DNA of 21,025 nucleotides from CAYHVK01 sp964360255 (GCA_964360255.1 CAYHVK010000028.1:1-21025), one strand, 5' to 3'. Positions 1 to 7,790 are shown, counted from the first letter of the stretch. Notes: a model not told the origin generated them from the sequence alone. Numbers and translations: made by a program.

Positions 1-660
1 ATTGTAGGCCAGTATATAGCGGCACAAAAAGTTCTTCCTGAAGGACAACGTATTAGCAATATCGTATTCATGGGAATGGGCGAGCCGCTCGACAATCCAG
101 ATAATGTATTTAGGTCCATTGAAGTGTTTCACGAGCCATCTGGATTTAATTTATCGCGTAAAAAAATCACAGTTTCGACTTCTGGTTTAGTGGATTTGAT
201 TCCGCTTGTGACAAAATCTAAGACTCGTCTAGCCGTCAGTTTGAACGGCTCCAACGATGCAGTTCGTTCGTATATTATGCCGATTAATAAAAAATGGCCT
301 ATTGCTGAGCTGATGAAGGCTTGTAAAGAGCATGCTGACGAGACAGGTGATTCGGTTACGCTTGAGTACGTTTTACTTAAAGGTGTGACGGATTCAATTG
401 AAGATGCTCGTGAACTTCATCGGTTAACATGCAACTTACCGTGCAAGATTAATATTATTCCATTCAACGAGCACCCAGGCTCGGGTTTTACTCGTCCTGG
501 TGAAGAAGCAATTCGTGCTTTTCAAAATGAACTTATTCGTTTAGGTTCACATGTATTAAGACGTAAAACTATGGGTCGAGATATCTTTGCTGCTTGTGGA
601 CAGTTAACCTCAGCATTCAAAGGCCGTCCTGAAACTCTTCAAGAGGGAGCAAACCTTTGA
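1..660 (+). CDS. rlmN: 23S rRNA (adenine2503-C2)-methyltransferase RlmN, 3' part
   Basis: This radical-SAM enzyme methylates C2 of A2503 in 23S rRNA, and A37 of some tRNAs in other bacteria. The frame is open from base 1, so the gene begins upstream of the window and only about its last 219 residues are present. The N-terminal half, with the CxxxCxxC iron-sulfur motif, is missing. What is seen is the family stretch NIVFMGMGEPLDN (about nt 58-96), the segment KINIIPFNEHPGSGF, and the C-terminal RRKTMGRDIFAACGQL. The Cys in AACGQL (nt 595-597) corresponds to the methylated catalytic Cys355 of E. coli RlmN. The stop codon overlaps the TTG start of the next gene, so the two are probably co-translated. 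The frame and family are secure. Confidence 0.95.
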   Translation: MVGQYIAAQKVLPEGQRISNIVFMGMGEPLDNPDNVFRSIEVFHEPSGFNLSRKKITVSTSGLVDLIPLVTKSKTRLAVSLNGSNDAVRSYIMPINKKWPIAELMKACKEHADETGDSVTLEYVLLKGVTDSIEDARELHRLTCNLPCKINIIPFNEHPGSGFTRPGEEAIRAFQNELIRLGSHVLRRKTMGRDIFAACGQLTSAFKGRPETLQEGANL

Positions 661-1562
661 GCGAAATTCTAGTAGTTGGCAGTGTAGGCTATGACACAAT
701 TTCTACACCTAAAGGCAAGGCCGACGGTGTCTTAGGTGGTTCGACAAATTATTTCGCATTAAGCGCAGCTTTATACACACGTGTGAATGTTGTGGGTGTT
801 GTCGGTAACGACTACCAAACTTCTGATATGGATCTCCTCACAAAGCGCGGCGTTGATATCTCGGGGCTTGAAAAGGTCGACGGTGAAACTTTTCGCTGGG
901 CCGGTCAATATCAAGGTGACATGAATGAGGCTGAAACTCTTTCGACTCATTTGAATGTTTTAAAAGACTTCAAACCAAAATTACCGACTACTTATAAAAA
1001 AAGTCCAATTGTTTTTTTGGCTAACATTGACCCAGTTTTACAGATGGAAGTTTTAGAACAAGTAGATGCGCCGAAACTGATTGGTCTTGATACGATGAAC
1101 TATTGGATCAATTCAAAAATGCCCGATTTGCAAGCGGTGCTTCGTAAGGCCACGGTTGTTACGATCAATGAAAAAGAGGCTCAGAAATTAACTGGCGAAG
1201 AGAACACAATGAAGGCTGCGCGTGCGATTGTTGCGTTAGGCCCAAGAGCTGTTGTGATTAAGCGCGGCGAATATGGCTTTGTTTTATTTTCTGAAGACAG
1301 ATTTTTTATTGCACCGTCTTTCCCAGTTGAAACAGTTGTTGATCCAACTGGTGCCGGTGATAGTTTTGCTGGTGGATTTTTTGGATTCTTATCTAAAATC
1401 AAAGGCACACCTACATTCCGCGATCTTCAAGAGGCTTGCGTTCACGGTACAGTCATTGCGAGTTTCACTGTTGAAGACTTTGGCGTGCGCAGTTTGCTAG
1501 CCTTAGATGCGACAAAGGTCGAGAGACGTCTTTCTCATTACACAAGAGTGTTTAGTTTATAA
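657..1562 (+). CDS. PfkB-family sugar/nucleoside kinase
   Basis: This is an ATP-dependent cytoplasmic kinase of the ribokinase (PfkB) family. The N-terminal substrate-side motif VLGGSTNYFALSAAL (residues 26-40) with its Gly-Gly pair, and signature 2, DPTGAGDSFAGGF (229-241), are intact. Asp235 in GAGD is the expected catalytic base. Its length of 301 residues is normal. It starts with TTG, overlapping the rlmN stop by four bases, with AGAGGGAG at 641-648 as ribosome binding site. The substrate cannot be read from sequence; ribose, fructose-type sugars and nucleosides are all possible. A short hairpin about 40 bases downstream may end the rlmN-kinase transcript. Confidence 0.9.
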   Translation: MSEILVVGSVGYDTISTPKGKADGVLGGSTNYFALSAALYTRVNVVGVVGNDYQTSDMDLLTKRGVDISGLEKVDGETFRWAGQYQGDMNEAETLSTHLNVLKDFKPKLPTTYKKSPIVFLANIDPVLQMEVLEQVDAPKLIGLDTMNYWINSKMPDLQAVLRKATVVTINEKEAQKLTGEENTMKAARAIVALGPRAVVIKRGEYGFVLFSEDRFFIAPSFPVETVVDPTGAGDSFAGGFFGFLSKIKGTPTFRDLQEACVHGTVIASFTVEDFGVRSLLALDATKVERRLSHYTRVFSL

Positions 1563-1602
1563 GCCGCCTCACAATTTAAAGTCCAGCCATCAGTCGAGTT
1601 TT

Positions 1603-1623
1603 CACCGTAAAACCGGTGTTTTA
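1603..1623 (+). terminator. Weak hairpin after the PfkB kinase
   Basis: CACCG (1603-1607) and CGGTG (1614-1618) form a perfect 5-bp stem around a six-base loop, followed directly by TTTT. The stem is short for an intrinsic terminator and the T run has only four bases, so this is a possible weak terminator only. Confidence 0.3.
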
Positions 1624-1661
1624 CTGAATCAAATCACGTGCAGTTCCGATGACTTATACGG

Positions 1662-2486
1662 ATGAAACCAAAGAAGAAAGATCTCGCCTCAGAGTTGATC
1701 GATGATTTGTTGAGCGATAACACCGCTCAAGAGACAGCTATGTCTGAAAAGACTGAGAAGCTCGGCGAATCAAAAATTTTACCTAGTCGTAGTGCCTCTT
1801 TAAATTTGGCCACTGCGAATCAGCCAGCGACCTCAGCGGCGCGCACAAGTGTGGGGCGTTTCGCGGCTCATGGCGGCGCCGGCTCACAAAGTGTCGCGGG
1901 TGCATCGCTTATTCAGTCTGAAAACTTTAGAATTGCTCAACAAAAAATTCTCGATCTTGAAGCTGAAACAGAACGCCTAAGAAGAGAAAATGAATCATTA
2001 GCTGCTGCCGGTGAAACAATCCGTAAAACGGCTGATGAACTGAAAAATGAACATGAGACCAGCCAGCGTCGTCTCGAACAACTCAAAGAGACTTATTCGC
2101 AAGAAAAAGAAATCCTCAGCGCTTCACTTTCGGGCAAAGACCGAGAACTTAAAGAATTAAAAGGCAAAGTTGAAGAGTACGAAAGTCGTCTCTCAAGCAA
2201 TTTGCAAAAGATCCGTGTGCGCGAACGCGAACTTGAAAACCGCCTTGAGTTAGTTCGTATGGAAAGTACGGCGGTCGTGCGCAGTAAGGATGAAATTCTG
2301 CTGGATCTTAAGCGTCGTCTCGACCAAGCTCAGATCGAACTTGAAAATTATCGTCAAAAGAGCCAAGAGATTCATAAAAGTATGACTGAAAAACAAGAGC
2401 TACTTCGCCGTACAGTAAAAGCTCTGCGTCTCGCCTTATCAATGCTCGAAAACGAGGTTGATGGGCAGGATCCCTCGAAAAGGTAG
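1662..2486 (+). CDS. Coiled-coil protein coupled to a GGDEF gene
   Basis: I do not recognise a family. The first 15 residues hold a short acidic-hydrophobic motif (LASELIDDLLSDN). Residues about 20-85 are Ser/Ala/Gly-rich and probably disordered. From about residue 85 to 265 the protein is one long Glu/Lys/Arg/Leu-rich heptad region, a confident coiled coil. No signal peptide or membrane segment is visible, so it should be cytoplasmic. The ATG at 1662 has only a weak upstream purine stretch. Its TAG stop is followed immediately by the ATG of the GAF-like/GGDEF gene, which implies translational coupling and near-equal output. I infer it scaffolds, dimerises or localises that enzyme; the sequence does not prove this. 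Confidence 0.8.
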   Translation: MKPKKKDLASELIDDLLSDNTAQETAMSEKTEKLGESKILPSRSASLNLATANQPATSAARTSVGRFAAHGGAGSQSVAGASLIQSENFRIAQQKILDLEAETERLRRENESLAAAGETIRKTADELKNEHETSQRRLEQLKETYSQEKEILSASLSGKDRELKELKGKVEEYESRLSSNLQKIRVRERELENRLELVRMESTAVVRSKDEILLDLKRRLDQAQIELENYRQKSQEIHKSMTEKQELLRRTVKALRLALSMLENEVDGQDPSKR

Positions 2487-3503
2487 ATGATGATACGGAC
2501 TCTTTTACACTTCTTAGCTCGAAAATTTCCCAATCGAGATAAAAATCTCGATTCGCTCTTCAAGACGATTGATCTTGAAGTGGTGCTCAGCTGTATATTG
2601 AACTGGCTCAACGATCATATTGAAGCTGAAAACATTGTTTGGATTCGCAAAGACGAATACGAACACCTTTATAATCAAGCTAATGGTGTAGAGAAAAAAG
2701 AGGCCGATCAGAGTCTTCATCGCAGTGTGAAGTTCTCGCCAGTCATGCGCATAGATGAGGCCCAGATATTTCCGCAACTGAAGCAATTCTCGTATGATTG
2801 TGTTCGTCTTGAAGTGAAAAGTCGTGGTTCAAACTTTGATATTTTATGCCCTTTTTTTGATGTTCAACAAAAAATCGTAGGTTACGTTTTAGTACTCAAT
2901 GTGAATAAAAGTTTGCTTAAAAAAGCACAAAGCAAACTAGACTGGATTTCACAATCCGTTTCGCGCCATATTGGTTTTGCTTTTGAGCATTGGCGCGTAC
3001 AAAGCCAGTCATACTGTGATGATCTAACCGGTCTCTACAATCAAAAGTTCTTATCGAATGTGGTTGAGAGCGAAATTAGCCGCAGCAATCGTATGGGAAC
3101 GCAATTTACAGTTCTTTTTATGGATATCGACCATTTCAAATCTATCAATGATATCAACGGTCATTGGGTGGGCTCGAAGCTCCTTACAGAAGTGGGTCGT
3201 GTTATAAAAACAACGCTGAGAAAAAATGACTATGCTTTTCGTTATGGCGGCGATGAGTTTGTGGCTATTTTGCCAGACACGAGTGCCGAGGGCGGCCAAA
3301 TCGCCGCTGAACGCGTTCGCATTGCGCTTTCATCTGCTGATTTTATCATTGATGGTGTACGTTTGAAACTCACGACAAGTATTGGCCTTGCGGCTTTCCC
3401 AGAACATGCTAAAACTTATCGCGACATCATACGTATGGCAGATGCAGCTATGTATTGTGGCAAGAACAAATCGCGAAACGTTGTTTTCGTGGCTAATTCT
3501 TAA
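2487..3503 (+). CDS. GGDEF cyclase with Hypr-type serine (possible cGAMP synthase)
   Basis: Residues about 1-170 are a GAF-like sensory region without membrane segments. A GGDEF domain begins at DDLTGLYN (178-185). Metal ligands lie in MDIDHF (D213, D215). The active-site loop RYGGDEF has GGDEF at 254-258, and RKND (245-248), five residues before it, is an intact I-site (RxxD). The guanine-binding Asn is kept (N221), but the Asp equivalent to PleD D344 is Ser230 (GHWVGS instead of GHxxGD). In Geobacter GSU1658 and Bdellovibrio Bd0367 this same Asp-to-Ser change marks Hypr GGDEFs, which make 3',3'-cGAMP as well as c-di-GMP. AAAGG at 2479-2483 is three bases from the first ATG and six from the second (2490), so the second ATG may be the real start. 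It follows the coiled-coil gene with zero gap. Reduced activity is the alternative reading. Confidence 0.88.
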   Translation: MMIRTLLHFLARKFPNRDKNLDSLFKTIDLEVVLSCILNWLNDHIEAENIVWIRKDEYEHLYNQANGVEKKEADQSLHRSVKFSPVMRIDEAQIFPQLKQFSYDCVRLEVKSRGSNFDILCPFFDVQQKIVGYVLVLNVNKSLLKKAQSKLDWISQSVSRHIGFAFEHWRVQSQSYCDDLTGLYNQKFLSNVVESEISRSNRMGTQFTVLFMDIDHFKSINDINGHWVGSKLLTEVGRVIKTTLRKNDYAFRYGGDEFVAILPDTSAEGGQIAAERVRIALSSADFIIDGVRLKLTTSIGLAAFPEHAKTYRDIIRMADAAMYCGKNKSRNVVFVANS

Positions 3504-3530
3504 GCCTAAACGTCAGCGAGAAGCGAAAAA

Positions 3531-4613
3531 ATGGCAAAGAAAATAAAACTAGTATGTAGCGATCTTCATTTGGGTTTGGGTAGGATCCTTGAAGACGGCC
3601 GCCTCAATCTTTTAGAAGAGTTTTATTTTGACGATAAGTTTGCCGAGTTCTTGCATTTCTATACGTCTGGCGAATACGCCGATGCTGAAATTGAATTGAT
3701 TCTCAACGGCGATATTTTTAATTTCTTACAGACTGATTACAAAGGCCATTTTCTCACTGTTATTACAGAATCAATCACAGTCGATCAGATGGAGCGTATT
3801 GCGCGCGGCCATCCCACTTTCTTTAAAGCTTTAAAAGAATTTGGGGCTTCACCAAAGAGACAAATTACTTTCGTCGTGGGAAATCACGACCAGGGTATGC
3901 TTTGGCCGGCCGTTCGCGCTTACTTGAATGCGACAATTGGTGCGGAGATTAAATATCGCAATCTAGTTTATTACTTTGATGGTGTTCATATTGAGCACGG
4001 GAATATGCATGAGGCTGCGAACAGAATGGATCCACGTAAGTTTTTTGTGAAGAAAGATTTACCTGAGCCTATTCTTAATTTGCCTTTTGGCTCTTATTTC
4101 TTTGTTGAATTTGTTTTAAAACTTAAACAGATCAACCCACATGTTGATAAGATTCGTCCTTTCAGAGCTATGATTCGTTGGGGGCTTATTTTTCAAACTA
4201 TGTTTGCTATTAAGGGTGCTGTTTGGCTTTTGTTTTATTTTATCAAAAGCTTAATGCAGCCTGACCCGCGCCAGCGTTGGACGCTTAAAAATCTTGTTAA
4301 GATCTTTTTTGAAAGTGCGATCTTTCCGGATTTAAGTGACTCGGCTCGCCGTATTTTAAAAGATGAGCGGGTGCATACCGTTATTTTTGGCCATACCCAT
4401 GTGTATCACTACCGCCAGTTTGCCAATGATAAAGAGTATTTCAATACTGGCACTTGGACTGAGATCACCTCGTTGGACGTTGCATCGTTTGGCCGCATTA
4501 CTAAGCTCACCTATGTTTTAATAGATTATCCAGAAGCTGCCGAGCGTCCACGCGGTCGTCTTAAAGAATGGCGTGGCTATCATCGAATTGAAGATGATGT
4601 CATCGTGCACTAA
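3531..4613 (+). CDS. Calcineurin-like metallophosphoesterase, membrane-associated
   Basis: The dinuclear-metal phosphoesterase motifs are present in order: D11-x-H13 in SDLHLG, D61 in LNGDIFNF, N118-H119 in VVGNHDQ, H156 in HIEHGN, and H288-T-H290 in FGHTH. The phosphodiesterase fold is therefore intact. At 360 residues it is about 120 longer than LpxH. The extra part includes a hydrophobic segment (about 217-241) that may lie on or in the inner membrane. There is no signal peptide. The start has a GAGAAG ribosome binding site. It lies 27 bases after the GGDEF gene and is likely co-transcribed. Substrates could be lipids, as for LpxH-type enzymes, or nucleotides; the sequence does not say which. 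Confidence 0.85.
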   Translation: MAKKIKLVCSDLHLGLGRILEDGRLNLLEEFYFDDKFAEFLHFYTSGEYADAEIELILNGDIFNFLQTDYKGHFLTVITESITVDQMERIARGHPTFFKALKEFGASPKRQITFVVGNHDQGMLWPAVRAYLNATIGAEIKYRNLVYYFDGVHIEHGNMHEAANRMDPRKFFVKKDLPEPILNLPFGSYFFVEFVLKLKQINPHVDKIRPFRAMIRWGLIFQTMFAIKGAVWLLFYFIKSLMQPDPRQRWTLKNLVKIFFESAIFPDLSDSARRILKDERVHTVIFGHTHVYHYRQFANDKEYFNTGTWTEITSLDVASFGRITKLTYVLIDYPEAAERPRGRLKEWRGYHRIEDDVIVH

Positions 4614-4634
4614 TTTGTGCTATGTCTTTAGGAC

Positions 4635-6098
4635 ATGATTCAACAAATTTTATCTCGAGTTTTATTTCTAGTGGTGTTCGCTTTTGTGAGCGCCAATGTT
4701 ACCGCGGCCCCGCTTAAAAACTTCACTGGTAATAGTATTGAAGAGGTGAAGCAATTTATTGTCGATAATAATATTCTTACTCTCGAACAATTTTTGCCGA
4801 CCTTACCTGTTTCTTTTCGTTCAAATTTTGTTTTAATGCGCCAAAGTAACAGTCTTCAGCCGACGCGTGACCCGCTTCAGCCCCGAGCCATAATGTTTGG
4901 AGACAGCGCTCGAATTGTTTTTGCATTTAATGGTATTGGTGAGTCCATCGAAATGATGGAGAAACCAGTTGGTTCTGATCGCTTTCTATTTTCGCGTCTG
5001 AATTTCAATGGTAAGACCGCTCCCACTGAACAGAAAAACTGTCTTGGGTGTCACTTAAGCCGACCACTTTGGGGTCAGTACAGACACTGGAATGGAATGT
5101 ACGGTGGCGATCAAGATATAGTGCCAAAGGGTTCTCTCGAAGAACTCGATTATTTTAAATTCGCACGTCTCGCTTCGGCGAGCCCACTTTATGGGAATCT
5201 TATTTTTAAATGTGGAGAACTTTATGAAGGTCTTGGCATGAAGCCAGGATATGTTGAGAGAAATTTTGCCGGAGTAAAATGCCAAGAGGTGAGTGATCTC
5301 TTGAAAGATTATACGTCTCCGGCGCGACTTGAACGCCGAATGCAACACCCGGCCGAGGGTTTAGGGGAGTTGCTCAACCGCCAGAATGCCGACCGCGTTT
5401 TTGCTATAGCTAAAAAATCACCGAATTATCTGAAGCTTCACCGTTTGTATGTGGGTAACGCTATTGGTTGCTTTGGCGAGCGCGTTTTCGATTTAGGTCA
5501 AGAACAAGAAATGATTGTTGAGCTTCGTAAGAGGTTGGCCAGCGAAGGTGCAGCGGTTCAAAAGATCGTCAACGAATTATTGGTTGCATCTCCCACCTCA
5601 GAAATCACCCTTCAGGCTCAGATGCTCCATCTACTAGGGTTAAATGTGGACCGTGATATTCGCCTCGATTTGCGTACGCCGAAAAAAATATACCTAGGCA
5701 ACGATTGCGATGTGAATAGCACGTATTCGCCTGGTTCATACTGCGGCTACAATACGCAAGGGTATCCGGCATTCAGTGATGGTTATGATATGGGAACCAA
5801 CTTGCTGGGCTATCAAATCATCAGAGACTTGTATAAAAGCGATTCAGAAATTCACGATCTCTTGCGGTCTGAGTTTGCGAAGTTAAAATCATACTTTGAA
5901 TCTTTGCCGCCCGATTCAGGTGAAGGTTATGAGAACGTAAAAGATAAACTATTTTATTTGAATGCAGTTATCGAACACTTAAACAGCTCAAGTAAAGACC
6001 CGGCGGACATTCCCAAGTACATCCAAAACTATCCGTTTATCCAGCTCCTCAAATTAGGTAATGGTTTCGGTCTCTGCCAGTTGCTTGCTTCTGAGTGA
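4635..6098 (+). CDS. Secreted protein with a single CxxCH haem-type motif
   Basis: A signal peptide is clear: a hydrophobic core at residues 8-20 and a likely cleavage near VTAA/AP (about residue 25). The mature protein carries one CLGCH motif (C136, C139, H140), the covalent haem-attachment signature of c-type cytochromes, followed by a Trp/Tyr-rich stretch (RPLWGQYRHW). Several further cysteines occur in the C-terminal half, including those near NDCDVN and GSYCGYN. I do not recognise the family. It may be a periplasmic monohaem cytochrome-like protein or a zinc/disulfide protein with a chance CxxCH. An in-frame stop at 4629-4631 excludes an earlier start. AGGA lies only one base from the ATG, which is unusually close. 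It follows the phosphoesterase by 21 bases. Confidence 0.8.
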   Translation: MIQQILSRVLFLVVFAFVSANVTAAPLKNFTGNSIEEVKQFIVDNNILTLEQFLPTLPVSFRSNFVLMRQSNSLQPTRDPLQPRAIMFGDSARIVFAFNGIGESIEMMEKPVGSDRFLFSRLNFNGKTAPTEQKNCLGCHLSRPLWGQYRHWNGMYGGDQDIVPKGSLEELDYFKFARLASASPLYGNLIFKCGELYEGLGMKPGYVERNFAGVKCQEVSDLLKDYTSPARLERRMQHPAEGLGELLNRQNADRVFAIAKKSPNYLKLHRLYVGNAIGCFGERVFDLGQEQEMIVELRKRLASEGAAVQKIVNELLVASPTSEITLQAQMLHLLGLNVDRDIRLDLRTPKKIYLGNDCDVNSTYSPGSYCGYNTQGYPAFSDGYDMGTNLLGYQIIRDLYKSDSEIHDLLRSEFAKLKSYFESLPPDSGEGYENVKDKLFYLNAVIEHLNSSSKDPADIPKYIQNYPFIQLLKLGNGFGLCQLLASE

Positions 6099-6205
6099 GA
6101 AGCGCCTTAGATAGCTGATCTTCCTCGCCTTTATGCGCGGCGTTTGGACCTCCAATGTTTGCTCCATCTGCAATAAGTGTTTACTCTGGGTATCAGTAGG
6201 AAATT

Positions 6206-7144
6206 ATGGCTGACAACGATGAGAATGAAGACAGCTTAGAGAAAACAAGTGTCGTGCAAAGCGATACGTTTAAAGTGCGTATTGCTCAGGCTGAAGAAGC
6301 TCCGCCATGTCTTGTGTTATTAGTGGGTCCAGCCAATCAAGTGGGTCGCCAGTGGCCAATAGATAAAAATGATTACATTCTTGGTCGTGCTGTTGGTGCC
6401 AACGTTCAAATCGATGATAAATCAATGAGTAAGTCCCACGCCAAATTAGTTTTGAGTGCTGGTGAAGTGAACATTATCGATCTTGAGTCGACGAATAGAA
6501 CTGTAGTGAACAATAAAATTCTCACACCCCTTCAGCCCCATCGCTTAGAAAATAATGATCAAATTAAAACTGGTAATGTTATTTTTAAATTCTTAGAAAA
6601 AGGAAATATCGAGACGGTTTCTGTGGCTCAGACCTTCGGTCGCGGTCAAACTGATGCGTTGACGGGTATCAACAATCGGGGAGCATTGAATGCTCAAGCG
6701 GTCGAACTTTTCAATAAATCAAGAATTTTAGATGCGCCACTGAGTATTTTAATTTTCGATATCGATTTTTTCAAAAAAATTAATGATCAGTACGGCCATG
6801 CCGGTGGAGATTTGGTTCTTAAAGAATTATCTCGCCATATTCGCGAAACTCAGATTCGCGGTAATGACTTTTTCGCCCGCTATGGTGGTGAAGAGTTTTG
6901 TATTCTGTTTTTAGGTAGCCCATTCAAAACGGTACAAGAGATCGCCGAACGTATTCGTAAAACTGTGCAGGAGCATGTCTTCGATCACAATGGAACGAAA
7001 ATCCCGATCACGGTTTCGGTTGGTCTTTCGACTATTGCTAAAGAAGACCATTCTTGGAATGAGATTTTCGAGCGCGCTGATAAAGCGTTATACGAATCTA
7101 AAAATTCAGGCCGCAATAAAGTCTCTGTGCTCTTGCGCGAATAG
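6206..7144 (+). CDS. dgcB: FHA-GGDEF diguanylate cyclase, DgcB-like
   Basis: This cytoplasmic enzyme should make c-di-GMP under control of a phosphothreonine-reading domain. The FHA domain spans about residues 35-130, with LGR (59-61), SKSH (75-78) and STNRT (95-99). The GGDEF domain begins at DALTGINNR (150-158). The active-site motif is GGEEF (227-231), and an I-site RGND (218-221) sits five residues upstream. The guanine-binding Asn and Asp are both present (KIND...GHAGGD), so it should be a canonical diguanylate cyclase. The N-terminal tail has Thr14 and Thr21, each with Val at +3 (TSVV, TFKV), the pTxxV pattern many FHA domains bind. This is the architecture of Bdellovibrio DgcB (Bd0742), needed for prey invasion. 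The ATG is preceded by AGGAA. Orthology is inferred from architecture and the nearby ECF sigma gene. Confidence 0.9.
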   Translation: MADNDENEDSLEKTSVVQSDTFKVRIAQAEEAPPCLVLLVGPANQVGRQWPIDKNDYILGRAVGANVQIDDKSMSKSHAKLVLSAGEVNIIDLESTNRTVVNNKILTPLQPHRLENNDQIKTGNVIFKFLEKGNIETVSVAQTFGRGQTDALTGINNRGALNAQAVELFNKSRILDAPLSILIFDIDFFKKINDQYGHAGGDLVLKELSRHIRETQIRGNDFFARYGGEEFCILFLGSPFKTVQEIAERIRKTVQEHVFDHNGTKIPITVSVGLSTIAKEDHSWNEIFERADKALYESKNSGRNKVSVLLRE

Positions 7145-7285
7145 TGCTTTAAGCGCTGCTTCAAGTAGCTATAAATACTTAAAATTTTAAAATTGAAATC
7201 AGCCATCTTGACAAGATTCGTGTTGATATCATCATTTTATATGTAGGACTTTTTTTAAGATATTTTTATTTTTTAAGGAGTGCCC

Positions 7286-7615
7286 ATGATAACTAATAAT
7301 CTTAAATTACAATTTAAAGGATTTTCTCCATCTGAGTTTACCGAGAGGTATTTGCACGGTAAATTCGGTTTGCTTCTCGAAGAAGCACCTTACGGCTCGG
7401 TGCTGAAAGTGACATATCGAAAAGAGAATGAGGGCTATAAAGGCCTGCTTGTCATCTGCGCAAAACGTGGAAAGAAATTTGTCTCCTTTGGGTTCGGCGA
7501 TAATTTAAAAGTCGTTACACAAGAAATGATGGAGAAGATCAAGCAACAGCTTTCTAGCTGGAAAGCTCGACGTTTTAATGACGAGGTTTCTTATGGAGAA
7601 ACGAACCTGGCTTAA
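7286..7615 (+). CDS. Small basic protein, possibly HPF/RaiA-like
   Basis: This is a 109-residue soluble protein with no signal or membrane segment. I chose the ATG at 7286 over the in-frame GTG at 7280 because a perfect AAGGAG (7275-7280) lies five bases before it. The pattern is a beta strand (LKLQFKGF), a helix (SPSEFTERYLHGKFGLLL), three further strands (GSVLKVTYRK, YKGLLVICAK, KFVSFGFG) and a long helix (TQEMMEKIKQQLSSWKARR). That order and its basic C-terminal helix resemble the ribosome hibernation factor HPF/RaiA, but no diagnostic motif is visible and the call is only suggestive. TTGACA at 7208-7213 is a perfect -35 box, though no convincing -10 follows at normal spacing. Confidence 0.7.
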   Translation: MITNNLKLQFKGFSPSEFTERYLHGKFGLLLEEAPYGSVLKVTYRKENEGYKGLLVICAKRGKKFVSFGFGDNLKVVTQEMMEKIKQQLSSWKARRFNDEVSYGETNLA

Positions 7616-7694
7616 AATTGTTTACGAACTCATTATTTATTCGGGCTATATCGCACTAGCGGTTTCGTGTGTTAGGCACTCGGGGATGATGTGA
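7593..7694 (+). CDS. Small membrane ORF, 33 codons
   Basis: It starts inside the preceding gene, overlapping its last 23 bases in another frame. GAGG (7582-7585) is placed seven bases before the ATG, a good ribosome binding site. The peptide has a basic start (MEKRTWLK), a hydrophobic stretch (residues 9-27, with I/V/L/Y/A) and a short polar end, so it would be a single-pass small membrane protein. The overlap suggests translational coupling. Against it: the length is short and codon evidence is weak. I have no homologue in mind. Confidence 0.4.
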   Translation: MEKRTWLKIVYELIIYSGYIALAVSCVRHSGMM

Positions 7695-7755
7695 TTACTG
7701 AGCGTTGTTTTTCGTCAGCAGCAAAGCATTCAAGCTGGCTGAGGTGTTAAATCGC

Positions 7756-7790
7756 GTCCAGGGCACCAAGGCACTCAGGGTGCCCTGGAC
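7756..7790. repeat. REP-like perfect 12-bp stem-loop
   Basis: GTCCAGGGCACC (7756-7767) and GGTGCCCTGGAC (7779-7790) are perfect reverse complements around an 11-base loop. The arms are GC-rich in an AT-leaning intergenic stretch and are not followed by a T run, so it is unlike an intrinsic terminator. Its size and form fit a repetitive extragenic palindrome. Only one copy lies in this window. Confidence 0.6.

Noticed and set aside
1181..1408. Minus-strand frame inside the PfkB gene
   Set aside because: It lies opposite the PfkB signature and is a shadow of that coding sequence.
7142..7156. AGTGC/GCGCT hairpin after the DgcB-like gene
   Set aside because: The stem is five pairs including a G-T pair and no T run follows, so I do not call it a terminator.
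7208..7261. Promoter for the HPF-like gene
   Set aside because: TTGACA is perfect, but the sequences at 16-18 bases from it match TATAAT poorly, so no complete promoter is called.
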